Below, in pieces: positions 41,829 through 50,630 of a stretch of DNA of 64,000 nucleotides (the first letter of the stretch is position 1; each line of letters starts with the position of its first letter). Source of the stretch: Aeromicrobium sp. (GTDB taxonomy: Bacteria > Actinomycetota > Actinomycetes > Propionibacteriales > Nocardioidaceae); assembly GCF_023146395.1 (NCBI RefSeq), contig NZ_JAGLCD010000010.1:62001-126000 (forward strand). Direction: 5' to 3'. Made by a program: the position numbers and the translations under genes. The notes below the pieces were generated by a model. The model made no database searches. It was given only the letters and a program-made list of their open reading frames with translations, and was not told the origin of the DNA.

Positions 41829-42457
41829 ATTCAGGCCATGGCGTCGTCGGTGTGCTCGACGCGCCCGTGGCGTCTGGTCCGTTCGGTCTCGGCACGCTCG
41901 CGGACCAGGTCGGCCTCGACCCGCGCGACGAAGCGGCGCAACCACCGCCGCAGCTCGGCCAGGGTGTGGGTGCGGGCGTAGGGGGCGGCTTCGTCGTCGA
42001 GACGTTGGCGGGAGTCGTCTCGCTGGAGCTTCTCGATCGTCAGCGAGATCTCCCGCACCCGGCCCGCGTCGAGGTGCCCACGACTGAAGGCCGTCCACAC
42101 CTTCGGGTGTGCTCGATGACCCGGTCGGCCGCGGCGAGCCGGTTGACGACCTGCCCCTCCGACAGGTCGTCTCGGCCGCGATCTGCAACGCGACTGCCGA
42201 GCGCTCCAGCATCTGCCGCATCGGCGTCGCATCACGCCGCACCCGGGCCAGCGCACCATCGCGGTAGCCGACCATCGCGGACCACTCCGCAGCCTCGGCC
42301 TTCGCGCGTCACGCGACGCAGATCGCGCAACGTCGGGAACGAGGAGGACATGCACCCATGCTCTCGAGCACGGGTTCGAGGGCAAGGGTCTTCTGCTGGC
42401 GTTGGAGCGGAAGTGCGACGTCTCGACGGGCGCGCCGGACGGGCCTAGCCTGACGTC

Positions 42458-42799
42458 ATGAGCGACGACTGGCGGGGTGAGACCGTCGACCGGATCCGCA
42501 CGTTGATCACGCAGGCCGCGCCGGAGGTGGTCGAGGAGACCAAGTGGCGCAAGCCGTCCAATCCTGACGGCGTGCCCACCTTCTCGCTCGGGGGCCTCAT
42601 CTGCACCCTCGAGACCTACCGGGACAAGGTCAAGGTGACGTTCGCGAAGGGCGCGTCGATCGACGACCCGCACCACGTGTTCAACGCCAGTCTGGATGCC
42701 GGCACCCGGCGCGCCGTCGACATCCGCGCGACGGACGCGCTCGACGAGGACGCGTTCGTCGAGCTCGTTCGCGGCGCCGTCGCGCTGAATCTCGCCTGA
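42458..42799 (+). CDS. DUF1801 domain protein
   Basis: Protein of 113 residues of the DUF1801/YdhG-like fold: IRTLITQAAPEVVEETKWRK, the GLICTLETYRDKVKVTFAKG strand pair and LDAGTRRAVDIRATDALDED. Related to iron-chaperone (frataxin-like) folds. Function unknown. Ends four bases before the end of the convergent DUF2200 gene. Confidence 0.85.
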   Translation: MSDDWRGETVDRIRTLITQAAPEVVEETKWRKPSNPDGVPTFSLGGLICTLETYRDKVKVTFAKGASIDDPHHVFNASLDAGTRRAVDIRATDALDEDAFVELVRGAVALNLA

Positions 42800-42802
42800 C
42801 GT

Positions 42803-43144
42803 TCAGCTGCGGAGGATCTTCTCCATCGCCTTGCCCTTGGCCAGCTCGTCGACGAGCTTGTCGAGATAGCGGATCTTCTGCATCAGGGGGTCTTCGACCT
42901 CCTGCACCTTGACGCCGCACACCGACCCGGTGATGAGGGCGACGTTGGGGTTCAGGTCGGCGGCGTCGAAGAAGTCGAGGAAGGTCGTGCCCTCCTCGAG
43001 GTGACGCTGCAGCTCGACGTCGTCGAAGCCCGTCAACCAGCGGATGACCTCGTCGACCTCGGCCTGTGTGCGCCCCTTGCGCTCGGCCTTGGCGACGTAG
43101 GCCGGGTACACGTCCTTGACGGCCATGGTGAAGATCCGGTGCAC
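42803..43144 (-). CDS. DUF2200 domain protein
   Basis: Protein of 113 residues matching DUF2200: [20 protein letters not shown], then [20 protein letters not shown] and [20 protein letters not shown]. Conserved, uncharacterised cytoplasmic family. ATG 43144. Convergent with the DUF1801 gene; the two small proteins often occur near each other in actinobacterial genomes, to my recollection. Confidence 0.88.
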   Translation of the reverse strand: MHRIFTMAVKDVYPAYVAKAERKGRTQAEVDEVIRWLTGFDDVELQRHLEEGTTFLDFFDAADLNPNVALITGSVCGVKVQEVEDPLMQKIRYLDKLVDELAKGKAMEKILRS

Positions 43145-43169
43145 GCCGTCAGCCTACGACCCGGCGCGC

Positions 43170-43652
43170 TCAGACGTCAGCGATCTTCGCGTGGTCGCCG
43201 CCGTCGTAGGGCTGGCCGGTGATCGTGGACTTCACGAGGCTGATGACGGTGGAGATGCGCCCGCCGGGGTTGTCCCAGTACTCCGCCGACTCGATGTCGA
43301 CGCGGATCAGGATCGCGTTCGGGTCCTCGGGCCCGTCGGGGATCCACGCCTCGGCGAACGTGTTCCAGAGCTCGCGGAGCTTCTCGAGGTCGTCGACGAC
43401 CTCGGCCTTGCCCGCCAACGAGACCCAGGACGTGTCGCCGGCGACGGTGACGCCCACCGTCGGATCTCGACGGATGTGCTCGACCTTGCGCGAGTCGCGG
43501 GTGGCGATGAACCACAGCTCGGTCGAGATGTCGACCTCCTGGCGCGACATCGGCCGGCTGACCAACGTGCCGTCGGGGTCGAGGGTCGTCAGCATGCAGA
43601 AGCGGGAGTCTCGGGTCAGCTCGACCAGGCGATCCATCTCGGAGGTGCTCAT
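43170..43652 (-). CDS. Pyridoxamine-5'-phosphate-oxidase-like general stress protein
   Basis: Flavin-reductase-like split-barrel protein of 160 residues, related to general stress protein 26. LVELTRDSRFCMLTTLDPDG, RPMSRQEVDISTELWFIATR and VAGDTSWVSLAGKAEVVDDL mark the barrel; AEAWIPDGPEDPNAILIRVD is the usual C-terminal segment. Probably binds FMN, F420 or heme. A SigB/SigF-type promoter lies ten bases upstream of the ATG, which fits a stress-induced gene. Confidence 0.9.
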   Translation of the reverse strand: MSTSEMDRLVELTRDSRFCMLTTLDPDGTLVSRPMSRQEVDISTELWFIATRDSRKVEHIRRDPTVGVTVAGDTSWVSLAGKAEVVDDLEKLRELWNTFAEAWIPDGPEDPNAILIRVDIESAEYWDNPGGRISTVISLVKSTITGQPYDGGDHAKIADV

Positions 43653-43661
43653 GTCACGGGA

Positions 43662-43686
43662 GTACCCACCAGCGGCTGGCTCACCC
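43662..43686 (-). promoter_or_regulatory. SigB/SigF-type promoter
   Basis: On the minus strand GGGT (43686-43683), 15-bp spacer, GGGTAC (43667-43662), nine bases before the ATG of the general stress protein. It overlaps the 3' end of the upstream hypothetical gene. Confidence 0.6.
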
Positions 43687-44112
43687 GGTGGCCCCCACGA
43701 GCACGTCTGGCGGCACGACGCCGACAGTCCGGTCGGTGGCGAAGAACAGCGGCCGGGTCCCGCACCGCATCTCGCCCATCAGCCGATGGGTCATGGCGCA
43801 CCAGGCCCGGTCCTGCGCTGTGAAGGCGCTTCCGCCGGGCCGGGCGCGCATGACGGCCACGGACGCCCCGGACACGCCTCCGGCGAGGGCTGCGTCGTGG
43901 ACGGCGAGGAACTGGCGCATCGCCTCCTCGTCGGGGCCGTCCTCGAACTCCTCGTCGTAGATCTGCACGACGGTCGGTATGAGTCGGTCGTCGGCGTCGA
44001 TGACGACCGCGAACATCTGCGGGGCGTCGTAGCCGTGTCCGCCGTCGATGAACTCCCAGACCTGCGCGAGGTCGCGGACGGTGCGGATGGGGTGATCGAG
44101 TTCAGGGGTCAT
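43681..44112 (-). CDS. Hypothetical protein
   Basis: Cytoplasmic protein of 143 residues, not recognised. LAQVWEFIDGGHGYDAPQMF, IPTVVQIYDEEFEDGPDEEA and SVAVMRARPGGSAFTAQDRA suggest an alpha/beta fold of the kind seen in DUF4192-like or JAB-like small proteins, but without diagnostic residues. ATG 44112. Ends 28 bases before the next gene on the same strand. Confidence 0.7.
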   Translation of the reverse strand: MTPELDHPIRTVRDLAQVWEFIDGGHGYDAPQMFAVVIDADDRLIPTVVQIYDEEFEDGPDEEAMRQFLAVHDAALAGGVSGASVAVMRARPGGSAFTAQDRAWCAMTHRLMGEMRCGTRPLFFATDRTVGVVPPDVLVGATG

Positions 44113-44224
44113 GACGGCAGTCTCGGCGCAGAGCGCGTCCGGTGGGGATCGCCGTCCACAGGCCTGTGGGTCGCCAGTGTGCCGAAGGTGGCGTGACGAC
44201 GCGCACCCGCGGGAGCCCTCGCGC

Positions 44225-44239
44225 CATACCGTCGGTATG
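44225..44239. promoter_or_regulatory. Palindrome upstream of the AarF-like gene
   Basis: CATACCG-T-CGGTATG, a perfect 15-bp palindrome ending 16 bases before the ATG at 44256, in the spacer between divergent genes. Candidate operator. Confidence 0.4.
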
Positions 44240-44255
44240 TGCCACTCTCGGTGGC

Positions 44256-45749
44256 ATGATCATCCCCCCGCCGCCGAGCATCGACGCCCTGATCCGCCGC
44301 TCCGAGCGTCTTGCCGAGGTCCCCGGCCTGACGCAGCAGGCGCTGCAGTGGCACCACGAGGCGGCCGAGCAGCGGGTGGCCGTCGCACGGGACGCGAAGC
44401 GCCTCGCGACGCCTCGCCTGTGGCCCGACACTCTCGGGTCGCTGTTCTCGATGGGGTGGCGCCTGGTCAGCACGGCGGCTCCGGACGTGCCGATCCATCT
44501 GTTGGGCGCCGCCTCGGCTGCGGTCGGCCTGCGGGTCGAGCCGCCGAACGCGAGCGCCGGGACGCTCGAACGTGCGCAGCGCCTGGTGCGCGCCGGCGGG
44601 CCCACGTACGTCAAGCTCGGCCAGTTCATCGCCACGGCTGACGGTCTGCTCCCCGACGAGTGGGTCACGGCCTTCGCCTGGTGCCGCGACGACGCTCCCG
44701 CCCTGCCGCCGGGCGTCGTTCTCGAGGTCGTCGAGCGGGAGCTCGGCGACGCGCGGGTGCGGCTGTCCTGGATCGACGAGACCCCGCTCGCGGCCGGCTC
44801 GATCGGGCAGGTGCATCGCGGTCGCCTGGTCGACGGCACCGACGTCGTCGTCAAGGTGCGCCGTCCGGGGCTCCGGCGCCGATTCCGCGCCGACATCGAG
44901 ACCCTCGCGATCGCGGCGGCAGCGGTCGAGAAGCTGCACGAGGGAACGCGCGCCGCGAACCTCACGGGATTCGTGGAGCTGTTCGCCCAGCTCGCGCTCG
45001 AGGAGCTGGACTTCCGCCTGGAGGCGGCCAATCTCGTCGACTCCAGCGCCGTGCTCGAGGCGCTCGGTGCCGACCACATGCGCGCGCCGCGACCGCTGCC
45101 GGGCATGGTCACCGAGCGCGTCCTCGTCATGGAGATGCTCCCGGGCGTCTCGTACTCGCGGCTCGACCCGGCGGCCGACCTCGACGGGCACCGCCTCCTG
45201 CACCACGGGATCAAGGGCGTCGTCGAGGCGACCCTCAAGCACGGGGTCTTCCACGGCGACCTGCACGCGGGCAACGTCCTGGTCGACGAGGCCACCGGCG
45301 CGTTCTCGCTCGTCGACTTCGGCATCGCCGGCCGGCTCGACTCCGCCCAGCGCGCCGGCCTGGTCGAGTACCTGACCGCGTGGGCCATGAACGACGCCGC
45401 CGGGCAGATCGCGGCGATGCAGTCGTTCGGAGCGATCGCCGCCGACGCCGAGATCGACGCTCTGGTCGCCGAGCTCCAGGTCGAGCTCGACCTGCTGCAG
45501 GACAGGTCGCGCGGCGCGGTCACGTTCGACCAGCTCGGACTCACGCTCGGGCGGCTGCTGCAGGTCCTGGCCCGCAACGGCTTCCGCATGCCGAAGGACC
45601 TCGTGCTGTTCTTCAAGAACCTGCTCTACCTGTCGGGTTTCGCCGCCAGCGTGGCCCCCGACGCCGATGTGCTCGAGGTCGTCCAGGAGATCCTGCTCGA
45701 CCTGCTGGCCGACCCCGCCACGAGCGTGGGCGACGCGGTCAGCGCCTGA
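44256..45749 (+). CDS. AarF/UbiB/ABC1-family atypical kinase
   Basis: UbiB-like protein of 497 residues. Family motifs are present: K-x-GQ in TYVKLGQFIAT, AAGSIGQVHRGRL (the alanine-rich replacement of the P-loop), VVKVRRPG lysine, FHGDLHAGNVLV and VDFGIAGRLD. A C-terminal amphipathic or membrane helix region (LVLFFKNLLYLSGFAASVA) follows. Members act in isoprenoid-quinone or lipid metabolism; in actinobacteria the role is unknown. Start ATG 44256. Confidence 0.92.
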   Translation: MIIPPPPSIDALIRRSERLAEVPGLTQQALQWHHEAAEQRVAVARDAKRLATPRLWPDTLGSLFSMGWRLVSTAAPDVPIHLLGAASAAVGLRVEPPNASAGTLERAQRLVRAGGPTYVKLGQFIATADGLLPDEWVTAFAWCRDDAPALPPGVVLEVVERELGDARVRLSWIDETPLAAGSIGQVHRGRLVDGTDVVVKVRRPGLRRRFRADIETLAIAAAAVEKLHEGTRAANLTGFVELFAQLALEELDFRLEAANLVDSSAVLEALGADHMRAPRPLPGMVTERVLVMEMLPGVSYSRLDPAADLDGHRLLHHGIKGVVEATLKHGVFHGDLHAGNVLVDEATGAFSLVDFGIAGRLDSAQRAGLVEYLTAWAMNDAAGQIAAMQSFGAIAADAEIDALVAELQVELDLLQDRSRGAVTFDQLGLTLGRLLQVLARNGFRMPKDLVLFFKNLLYLSGFAASVAPDADVLEVVQEILLDLLADPATSVGDAVSA

Positions 45750-45755
45750 CTGCCG

Positions 45756-46913
45756 TCACCGTGTCGCTGCGTTGAGGCGGGCGGCCTGGCGCACCAGATG
45801 ATCGCGCTCGGCCGTGCTGGTGGCCTTCGTCGCGGCCTCGGCGTAGAGCCGGGCCGCGAGCGCGAGGTCGCCGTCCATCTCGTGCAGGTGCGCGGCCACG
45901 GCCGAGAAGCGGGGGAGCGAGTCGTCCAGCTCGGCGAGGGCGGCCAGCCCGGCCCGGGCGCCGTCGGCCTGGGCGAGGGCGACGACCCGGTTGAGTTGCG
46001 CGACCGGGTTCTGCGTGAGGCGCACGAGCTCGTCGTACCACTCGACGACCTGGACCCAGTCGGTTGCGGTGAACGCCCGGGCGTCGGCGTGGAGGGCCGC
46101 GATCGCCGCCTGCGCCTGGAACTCGCCGAGGCGGTCACGTGACAGCGCGAGCTGCAGGATCGCGACCCCCTCGGTGATCGCCGCGGTGTCCCACTGGGTG
46201 CGGTCCTGCTCGGCCAAGGGGACGAGGGAACCGTCCGGCGCGGTGCGGGCGTCGCGACGCGCGTGGTGCAAGAGCATGAGCGCGAGCAGCCCCGAGATCT
46301 CCGGATGGTCGACCGCGGCGGCGAGCTGGCGGGTCATGCGGATCGCCTCGGACGCCAGGTCGAGGTCGCCGGAATAGCCCTCGTTGAACACCAGGTACAG
46401 GGTGCGGAGCACCGTGGCGACATCTCCGGGGCGGTCGAGGCGCTGCTCGGAGACGGTGCGCTTGGCCCGGCTGATGCGCTGCGCCATCGTCGCCTCGGGC
46501 ACGAGGTAGGCCTCCGCGATCTGGCGCGTCGTGAGGCCTCCCACCGCCCGCAGGGTGAGGGCGGCGGCCGACGACGGCGTGAGCGACGGGTGGGCGCAGA
46601 GGAAGTAGAGCTGCAGGGAGTCGTCGGTCGAGGCGGCAGGGCCGGGAGCGGGCCGCGCGTCGACCCGCTCCTCCCGCTCGCGACGCGAGACCTCGGACCG
46701 GGTCGCGTCGACGAGGCGGCGCCACGCCACGGTGACGAGCCAGGCCTTGGGGTCGCGGGGTGGGTCGTCCGGCCAGGTGCGCCAGGCCTCGACCAGCGCC
46801 TCCTGGACGGCGTCCTCGCCCGCCGCAAAACCGGCTCCGCGACGGACGAGGATCGCCAGCACGTCCGGAGCGAGGCTCCGGACGACGGCAGGATCGAACG
46901 GGGTCGTCCCCAT
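45756..46913 (-). CDS. ECF sigma factor, group ECF42
   Basis: Sigma factor of 385 residues. Region 2 (EDAVQEALVEAWRTWPDDPP) and region 4 (LTLRAVGGLTTRQIAEAYLV, then EATMAQRISRAKRTV) are followed by a long C-terminal extension of helical repeats (LARDARAFTATDWVQVVEWY; NPVAQLNRVVALAQADG). This plan, with the coupled DGPF-protein gene, defines ECF42. ATG 46913 overlaps the upstream stop by ATGA. No anti-sigma gene is present, as is normal for this group; the C-terminal domain is thought to act in its place. Confidence 0.93.
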   Translation of the reverse strand: MGTTPFDPAVVRSLAPDVLAILVRRGAGFAAGEDAVQEALVEAWRTWPDDPPRDPKAWLVTVAWRRLVDATRSEVSRREREERVDARPAPGPAASTDDSLQLYFLCAHPSLTPSSAAALTLRAVGGLTTRQIAEAYLVPEATMAQRISRAKRTVSEQRLDRPGDVATVLRTLYLVFNEGYSGDLDLASEAIRMTRQLAAAVDHPEISGLLALMLLHHARRDARTAPDGSLVPLAEQDRTQWDTAAITEGVAILQLALSRDRLGEFQAQAAIAALHADARAFTATDWVQVVEWYDELVRLTQNPVAQLNRVVALAQADGARAGLAALAELDDSLPRFSAVAAHLHEMDGDLALAARLYAEAATKATSTAERDHLVRQAARLNAATR

Positions 46914-47320
46914 CAGTCCTGCACGAGCGGTGGCTCGCCGTAGAGCGGTCGGACCTCGAGCCACTCGTGGAGCGGTTCACCGTTCTTGCCCGGTGCGGCG
47001 GAGAGCTCCCCGGCCAGCTCGACGGCCCGCTCCGGGGTGTCGACATCGATGATCATGAAGCCCGCGATGAGGTCCTTGGTCTCGGCGAACGGCCCGTCGG
47101 TGACCGGCGGCCGACCTTCGCCGGCGTACTGCACCCACAGCCCCGTGGGCGCCAGCGCCTGCTCGGCGACGAGCTCGCCAGCCTCCCGGCGGCGGTCGGC
47201 GAAGTCGTTCATGTACTGGATGTGGGCCGAGATCTCCTCGGGTGTCCACTGGTCCATCATCACGTCGTTCCGCGCGGCCGGGGCTCCGCGGTAGTGCTTC
47301 AGCAGCAGGTACTTGGCCAT
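46913..47320 (-). CDS. YCII-related DGPF-domain protein
   Basis: Protein of 135 residues with the motif TDGPFAETKDLIAGFMIIDV that names the DGPF family, and YLLLKHYRGAPA at the start. A dimeric alpha-beta barrel partner typically encoded with ECF42 sigma factors; its activity is unknown. Co-transcribed with the sigma gene (ATGA). GGAGAA precedes the ATG. Confidence 0.92.
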   Translation of the reverse strand: MAKYLLLKHYRGAPAARNDVMMDQWTPEEISAHIQYMNDFADRRREAGELVAEQALAPTGLWVQYAGEGRPPVTDGPFAETKDLIAGFMIIDVDTPERAVELAGELSAAPGKNGEPLHEWLEVRPLYGEPPLVQD

Positions 47321-47452
47321 GGACTTCTCCTTGCTCGCGGCGACCTCGGTGGTCGCTCTCACCCCGGGGTCGGAGCAGGGCGAGATTTCTCGACATCCTG
47401 GCGCGACGTTCCTCGGTCCGCGAGGGGAGAGCCGAATCACCCGTCCGGCCGA

Positions 47453-47477
47453 TTGCACTTGGTCGGCCATAGTGCAA
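47453..47477. promoter_or_regulatory. TetR operator candidate (TTGCACT repeats)
   Basis: TTGCACT (47453-47459) and AGTGCAA (47471-47477) form a perfect 7-bp inverted repeat with an 11-base spacer, 12 bases before ATG 47489. A third AGTGCAA lies inside the first codons (47498-47504). Confidence 0.55.
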
Positions 47478-47488
47478 GAATGCACTCC

Positions 47489-48094
47489 ATGGTTGAAAGT
47501 GCAAGTGAGGCGCGGCGTCGACGCACGGCGCGGGCGATCTCGCAGTGCGCGCAGCGCCTCGCCCTCGAGCACGGCCTCGACGGATTCACGATGGACCAGC
47601 TCGCCGCGTGTGCGGGCGTCTCGCGCCGGACCCTGTTCAACTACGTGCCCAGCAAGATCGACGCCGTGCTCGGCGTGCCGGGCGACGACCCCGACCCGGC
47701 CCTGGCGGCGGACTTTCTCGCGGGTGGGCCGACCGGACACCTCATGACCGACGTCATCGACCTGCTTCGCACGGTGTTCGGCGCCGATGAGCTCACCCTC
47801 TCCGAGGTGGCGCGGCTCCGGCAGCTGATCCGCAGCGACGCTCGGCTGTACACCGCGATGCACGAGCGCCTCGTCGGCCTCGTCGAGGTGTTCTCCGAGG
47901 TCATCGCCGAACGCGAGGGCGCGGTCGATCCGTGGACGGCCCTGCTCGTGACCCGTCTGACCATCAATCTCATCGACCTCGCCCTGGACGAGTCGCTCGA
48001 CGACGGCAGCATCGACTTCGTCGAGCACCTGGGGCGTGCCTACGCCGGAGTCGTCGAGCTGCTGCGCGACGCCCCGACCACACCCCGCACCTGA
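47489..48094 (+). CDS. TetR-family regulator of the second MMPL exporter
   Basis: TetR protein of 201 residues. HTH: RRTARAISQCAQRLALEHGL, then MDQLAACAGVSRRTLFNYVP, where the usual Y-HF is FNYV. Overall design is close to the TetR at 15.8 kb, and like it the gene lies just before an MMPL gene. ATG 47489 (ATG 47480 is possible). The operator-like repeats overlap its start. Confidence 0.86.
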   Translation: MVESASEARRRRTARAISQCAQRLALEHGLDGFTMDQLAACAGVSRRTLFNYVPSKIDAVLGVPGDDPDPALAADFLAGGPTGHLMTDVIDLLRTVFGADELTLSEVARLRQLIRSDARLYTAMHERLVGLVEVFSEVIAEREGAVDPWTALLVTRLTINLIDLALDESLDDGSIDFVEHLGRAYAGVVELLRDAPTTPRT

Positions 48095-48188
48095 CCCCAC
48101 CCCGTCCGACCCCGACTGACCCTGCTCTGACCCGGGGGCACCGCCCTCTGTTCGTCCCATCTGCCACCACTCCCAGGAGATCCCTGAC

Positions 48189-50528
48189 ATGGCCACCCTT
48201 CTCTACCGACTCGGCAAGACCGCCTACCGGCGCTGGCCGATCTTCCTCGCCGCCTGGGTCATCGCCCTCGCGACCCTCGGCGCCGGCGCCGGACTGCTGT
48301 CCAAGCCGATGTCGAACTCGTTCTCGATCCCCGGTATCGAGTCCGTCGACACGGCCGAGCTCCAGCAGGAGCTGTTCCCGGAGGCGGAGGCCGTCGACGC
48401 CCCGACGGCCACGATCGTCGTGGCCGCGCCCGAGGGCCAGACGCTGGCCGACGAGCCCTACGCGGGAGCGATCAGCACCCTGACGCAGGACCTCGGCGCA
48501 CTGTCCGACGTCACCGAGGGTGTCGTCGGACCCGTCGAGGCCGCGGCCGGTCTGGAGGCCCAGGTCCTGGCGGGAGTCGACCAGGCGCAGGCTGCGGCGC
48601 AGGAGGCCGGTCAGCCGTTTGATCGTGACGCGGCGCTCGCGGCGGCCGAGGCGCAGCTGGCCTCCGCGACCCCGTTGTCCGCGGACGGCCGGATCGGCAC
48701 GATCTCCTTCGCGTTCGACGAGCCCACGGTGCTCGACGTGTCGCCGGAGGCGCAGGACGAGGTCCTCGACCTGATGGACACCGCACGCGACTCGGGCCTG
48801 ACCGTGGAGGTCTCGGGTCCCGGCATGCAGGTCGTCGAGCAGCACGGTGCGAGCGCCGAGCTCATCGGCATCGCCGTCGCGATCATGATCCTCGCCCTGA
48901 CCTTCGGATCGCTCGTGGCCGCCGGCATGCCGATCCTCACCGCCGGCGTCGGTGTCGGCATCGGCATCGCCGGCATCACCGCGATGACGGCCTTCGCGGA
49001 GGTCCCGTCCAGCACCACGGCGCTGGCGAGCATGCTCGGCCTGGCGGTCGGCATCGACTACACGCTGTTCATCCTCGCGCGGTTCCGCGGCGAGCTCGAC
49101 CACACCGACGACCGCGAGGAGGCCATCGGCATCGCGGTCGGCACGGCAGGATCGGCCGTCGTGTTCGCCGGACTGACGGTCATCATCGCGCTCGTGGCCC
49201 TCGGGGTCGTCGGCATCTCGTTCCTGACCGCGATGGGCCTCGGCGCTGCCGTCACGGTCGCGGTCGCGGTCCTGGTCGCGCTGACGCTGCTTCCTGCGAT
49301 CCTCGGGCTGCTCAAGTCGAAGGCCTTCGGCGGCAGCTTCCGTCACTACCGCCCGCGCCGTGAGGCCGACCGCACGATCATCAACAACGGGGTCCGCTGG
49401 GCCCGGCTCCTGGGCCGCGCCCCCGTCGTCGCGGTCGTCGTCGTGGTCCTGGGCCTGGGCGCCCTGGCGATCCCCGCGAAGGACATGCACCTCGCGCTGC
49501 CGAGCGACAGCACGGCGTCGGAGGGGACGACCCAGCGCGAGGCCTCCGATCTCGTGACCGAGGCGTTCGGCCCGGGTCGTCTCGCGCCGATGCTCGTCGT
49601 CGTCGACGCCCGCGACCTCGGGTCGGACCAAGACCGGCAGGCGGCGTACCAGGCCGTCGCCGCGTGGGCCGGCGGACAGGACGACGTCACGAACGCGATG
49701 GTCGCCGTCAGCAACGAGAACGGCGCGATGATCCTCGTCGAGCCGGCGTCGGCCGCGGAGGACACCGCGACCGAGGACCTCCTGCAGTCGTTGCGTGACG
49801 GTGAGGCGCGGATCGAGTCCGGGACCGGCACGACCGTGGGGGTGACGGGACTGACCGCGATCCAGACCGACGTCTCGCAGAAGCTCGCCGATGCCCTGCC
49901 GATCTACCTCGCGATCGTCATCGGGCTGGCGTTCCTGCTGCTCATGATCGTGTTCCGGTCGATCCTCGTGCCGCTGACCGCGACGTTGGGCTTCCTGCTC
50001 TCGATCATGGCGACGCTGGGCGCGACCGTGGCACTGTTCCAGGAGGGGCTGTTCGGGCTCTTCCCGGGCCAGCCGATCGTGAGCTTCATCCCGATCTTCC
50101 TGATCGGCGTGGTGTTCGGTCTGGCGATGGACTACCAGGTCTTCCTCGTCACGCGGATCCGTGAGGCCTACGTCCACGGAGCCACGTACCGCGAGGCCGT
50201 GGTCGACGGCTTCCGCAACAGTGCTCGCGTCGTGACGGCGGCGGCCCTGATCATGACGGCGGTGTTCGCGGGCTTCATCTTCATGGATGACCCGATCATC
50301 ACCTCGATGGGCTTCGCGCTCGCGGCGGCGGTCATCTTCGACGCGTTCGTGATCCGGATGGTGCTGATTCCGGCACTCATGTACCTGATGGGCGACAAGG
50401 CGTGGTACCTGCCGGCGTGGCTCGACCGGATCCTGCCGCGCGTCGACATCGAGGGCGAGAACCTGCACCGCCCGCACCTGACACGCACCTCGGAGGGTTC
50501 CGACGAGCGGGTCACCGCGGACGTCTGA
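48189..50528 (+). CDS. MMPL/RND-type membrane transporter
   Basis: Transporter of 779 residues, paralogous in plan to the one at 16.4 kb (compare LLYRLGKTAYRRWPIFLAAW with the first protein's start). Two loops alternate with helical blocks; AVGIDYTLFILARFRGEL and FGLAMDYQVFLVTRIREAYV carry the conserved aspartates. The second block includes FRSILVPLTATLGFLLSIMA. Likely exports a lipid or drug under control of the preceding TetR. GGAG lies before ATG. A strong terminator follows. Confidence 0.93.
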   Translation: MATLLYRLGKTAYRRWPIFLAAWVIALATLGAGAGLLSKPMSNSFSIPGIESVDTAELQQELFPEAEAVDAPTATIVVAAPEGQTLADEPYAGAISTLTQDLGALSDVTEGVVGPVEAAAGLEAQVLAGVDQAQAAAQEAGQPFDRDAALAAAEAQLASATPLSADGRIGTISFAFDEPTVLDVSPEAQDEVLDLMDTARDSGLTVEVSGPGMQVVEQHGASAELIGIAVAIMILALTFGSLVAAGMPILTAGVGVGIGIAGITAMTAFAEVPSSTTALASMLGLAVGIDYTLFILARFRGELDHTDDREEAIGIAVGTAGSAVVFAGLTVIIALVALGVVGISFLTAMGLGAAVTVAVAVLVALTLLPAILGLLKSKAFGGSFRHYRPRREADRTIINNGVRWARLLGRAPVVAVVVVVLGLGALAIPAKDMHLALPSDSTASEGTTQREASDLVTEAFGPGRLAPMLVVVDARDLGSDQDRQAAYQAVAAWAGGQDDVTNAMVAVSNENGAMILVEPASAAEDTATEDLLQSLRDGEARIESGTGTTVGVTGLTAIQTDVSQKLADALPIYLAIVIGLAFLLLMIVFRSILVPLTATLGFLLSIMATLGATVALFQEGLFGLFPGQPIVSFIPIFLIGVVFGLAMDYQVFLVTRIREAYVHGATYREAVVDGFRNSARVVTAAALIMTAVFAGFIFMDDPIITSMGFALAAAVIFDAFVIRMVLIPALMYLMGDKAWYLPAWLDRILPRVDIEGENLHRPHLTRTSEGSDERVTADV

Positions 50529-50540
50529 CCGGCCAGACCA

Positions 50541-50576
50541 CCGGACCCCCGTCTTCGTCCCGAGGCGGGGGTCCGG
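50541..50576 (+). terminator. Terminator after the MMPL gene
   Basis: CCGGACCCCCG (50541-50551) and CGGGGGTCCGG (50566-50576) form a perfect 11-bp stem around a 14-base loop, 13 bases after the MMPL stop. Confidence 0.75.
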
Positions 50577-50630
50577 CGCGTCACGAGGTGTGGACGAGCG
50601 GGCGCTCGTCGCGGCGGCGATGCTGGAGGG

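Larger units (their letters stand above)
41203..42330 (-). pseudogene. DUF222/13E12-family HNH gene, decayed
   Basis: Fragments of one DUF222 protein lie in several frames: GALARVRRDATPMRQMLERS first, then DDLSEGQVVNRLAAADRVIE in a second frame, then PKVWTAFSRGHLDAGRVREI and RRWLRRFVARVEADL in a third, and finally PVEAADGSWQVPTDWALESA to ITHDVLAHQYARE. The C-terminal HNH nuclease motif (C-x2-C ... H) that should follow is gone, replaced by a G+C-rich palindromic stretch at 41318-41412; a second such stretch interrupts the middle at 41742-41828. At least two frameshifts. The family forms repeated genes in many actinobacteria (13E12 repeats of mycobacteria). Confidence 0.7.
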
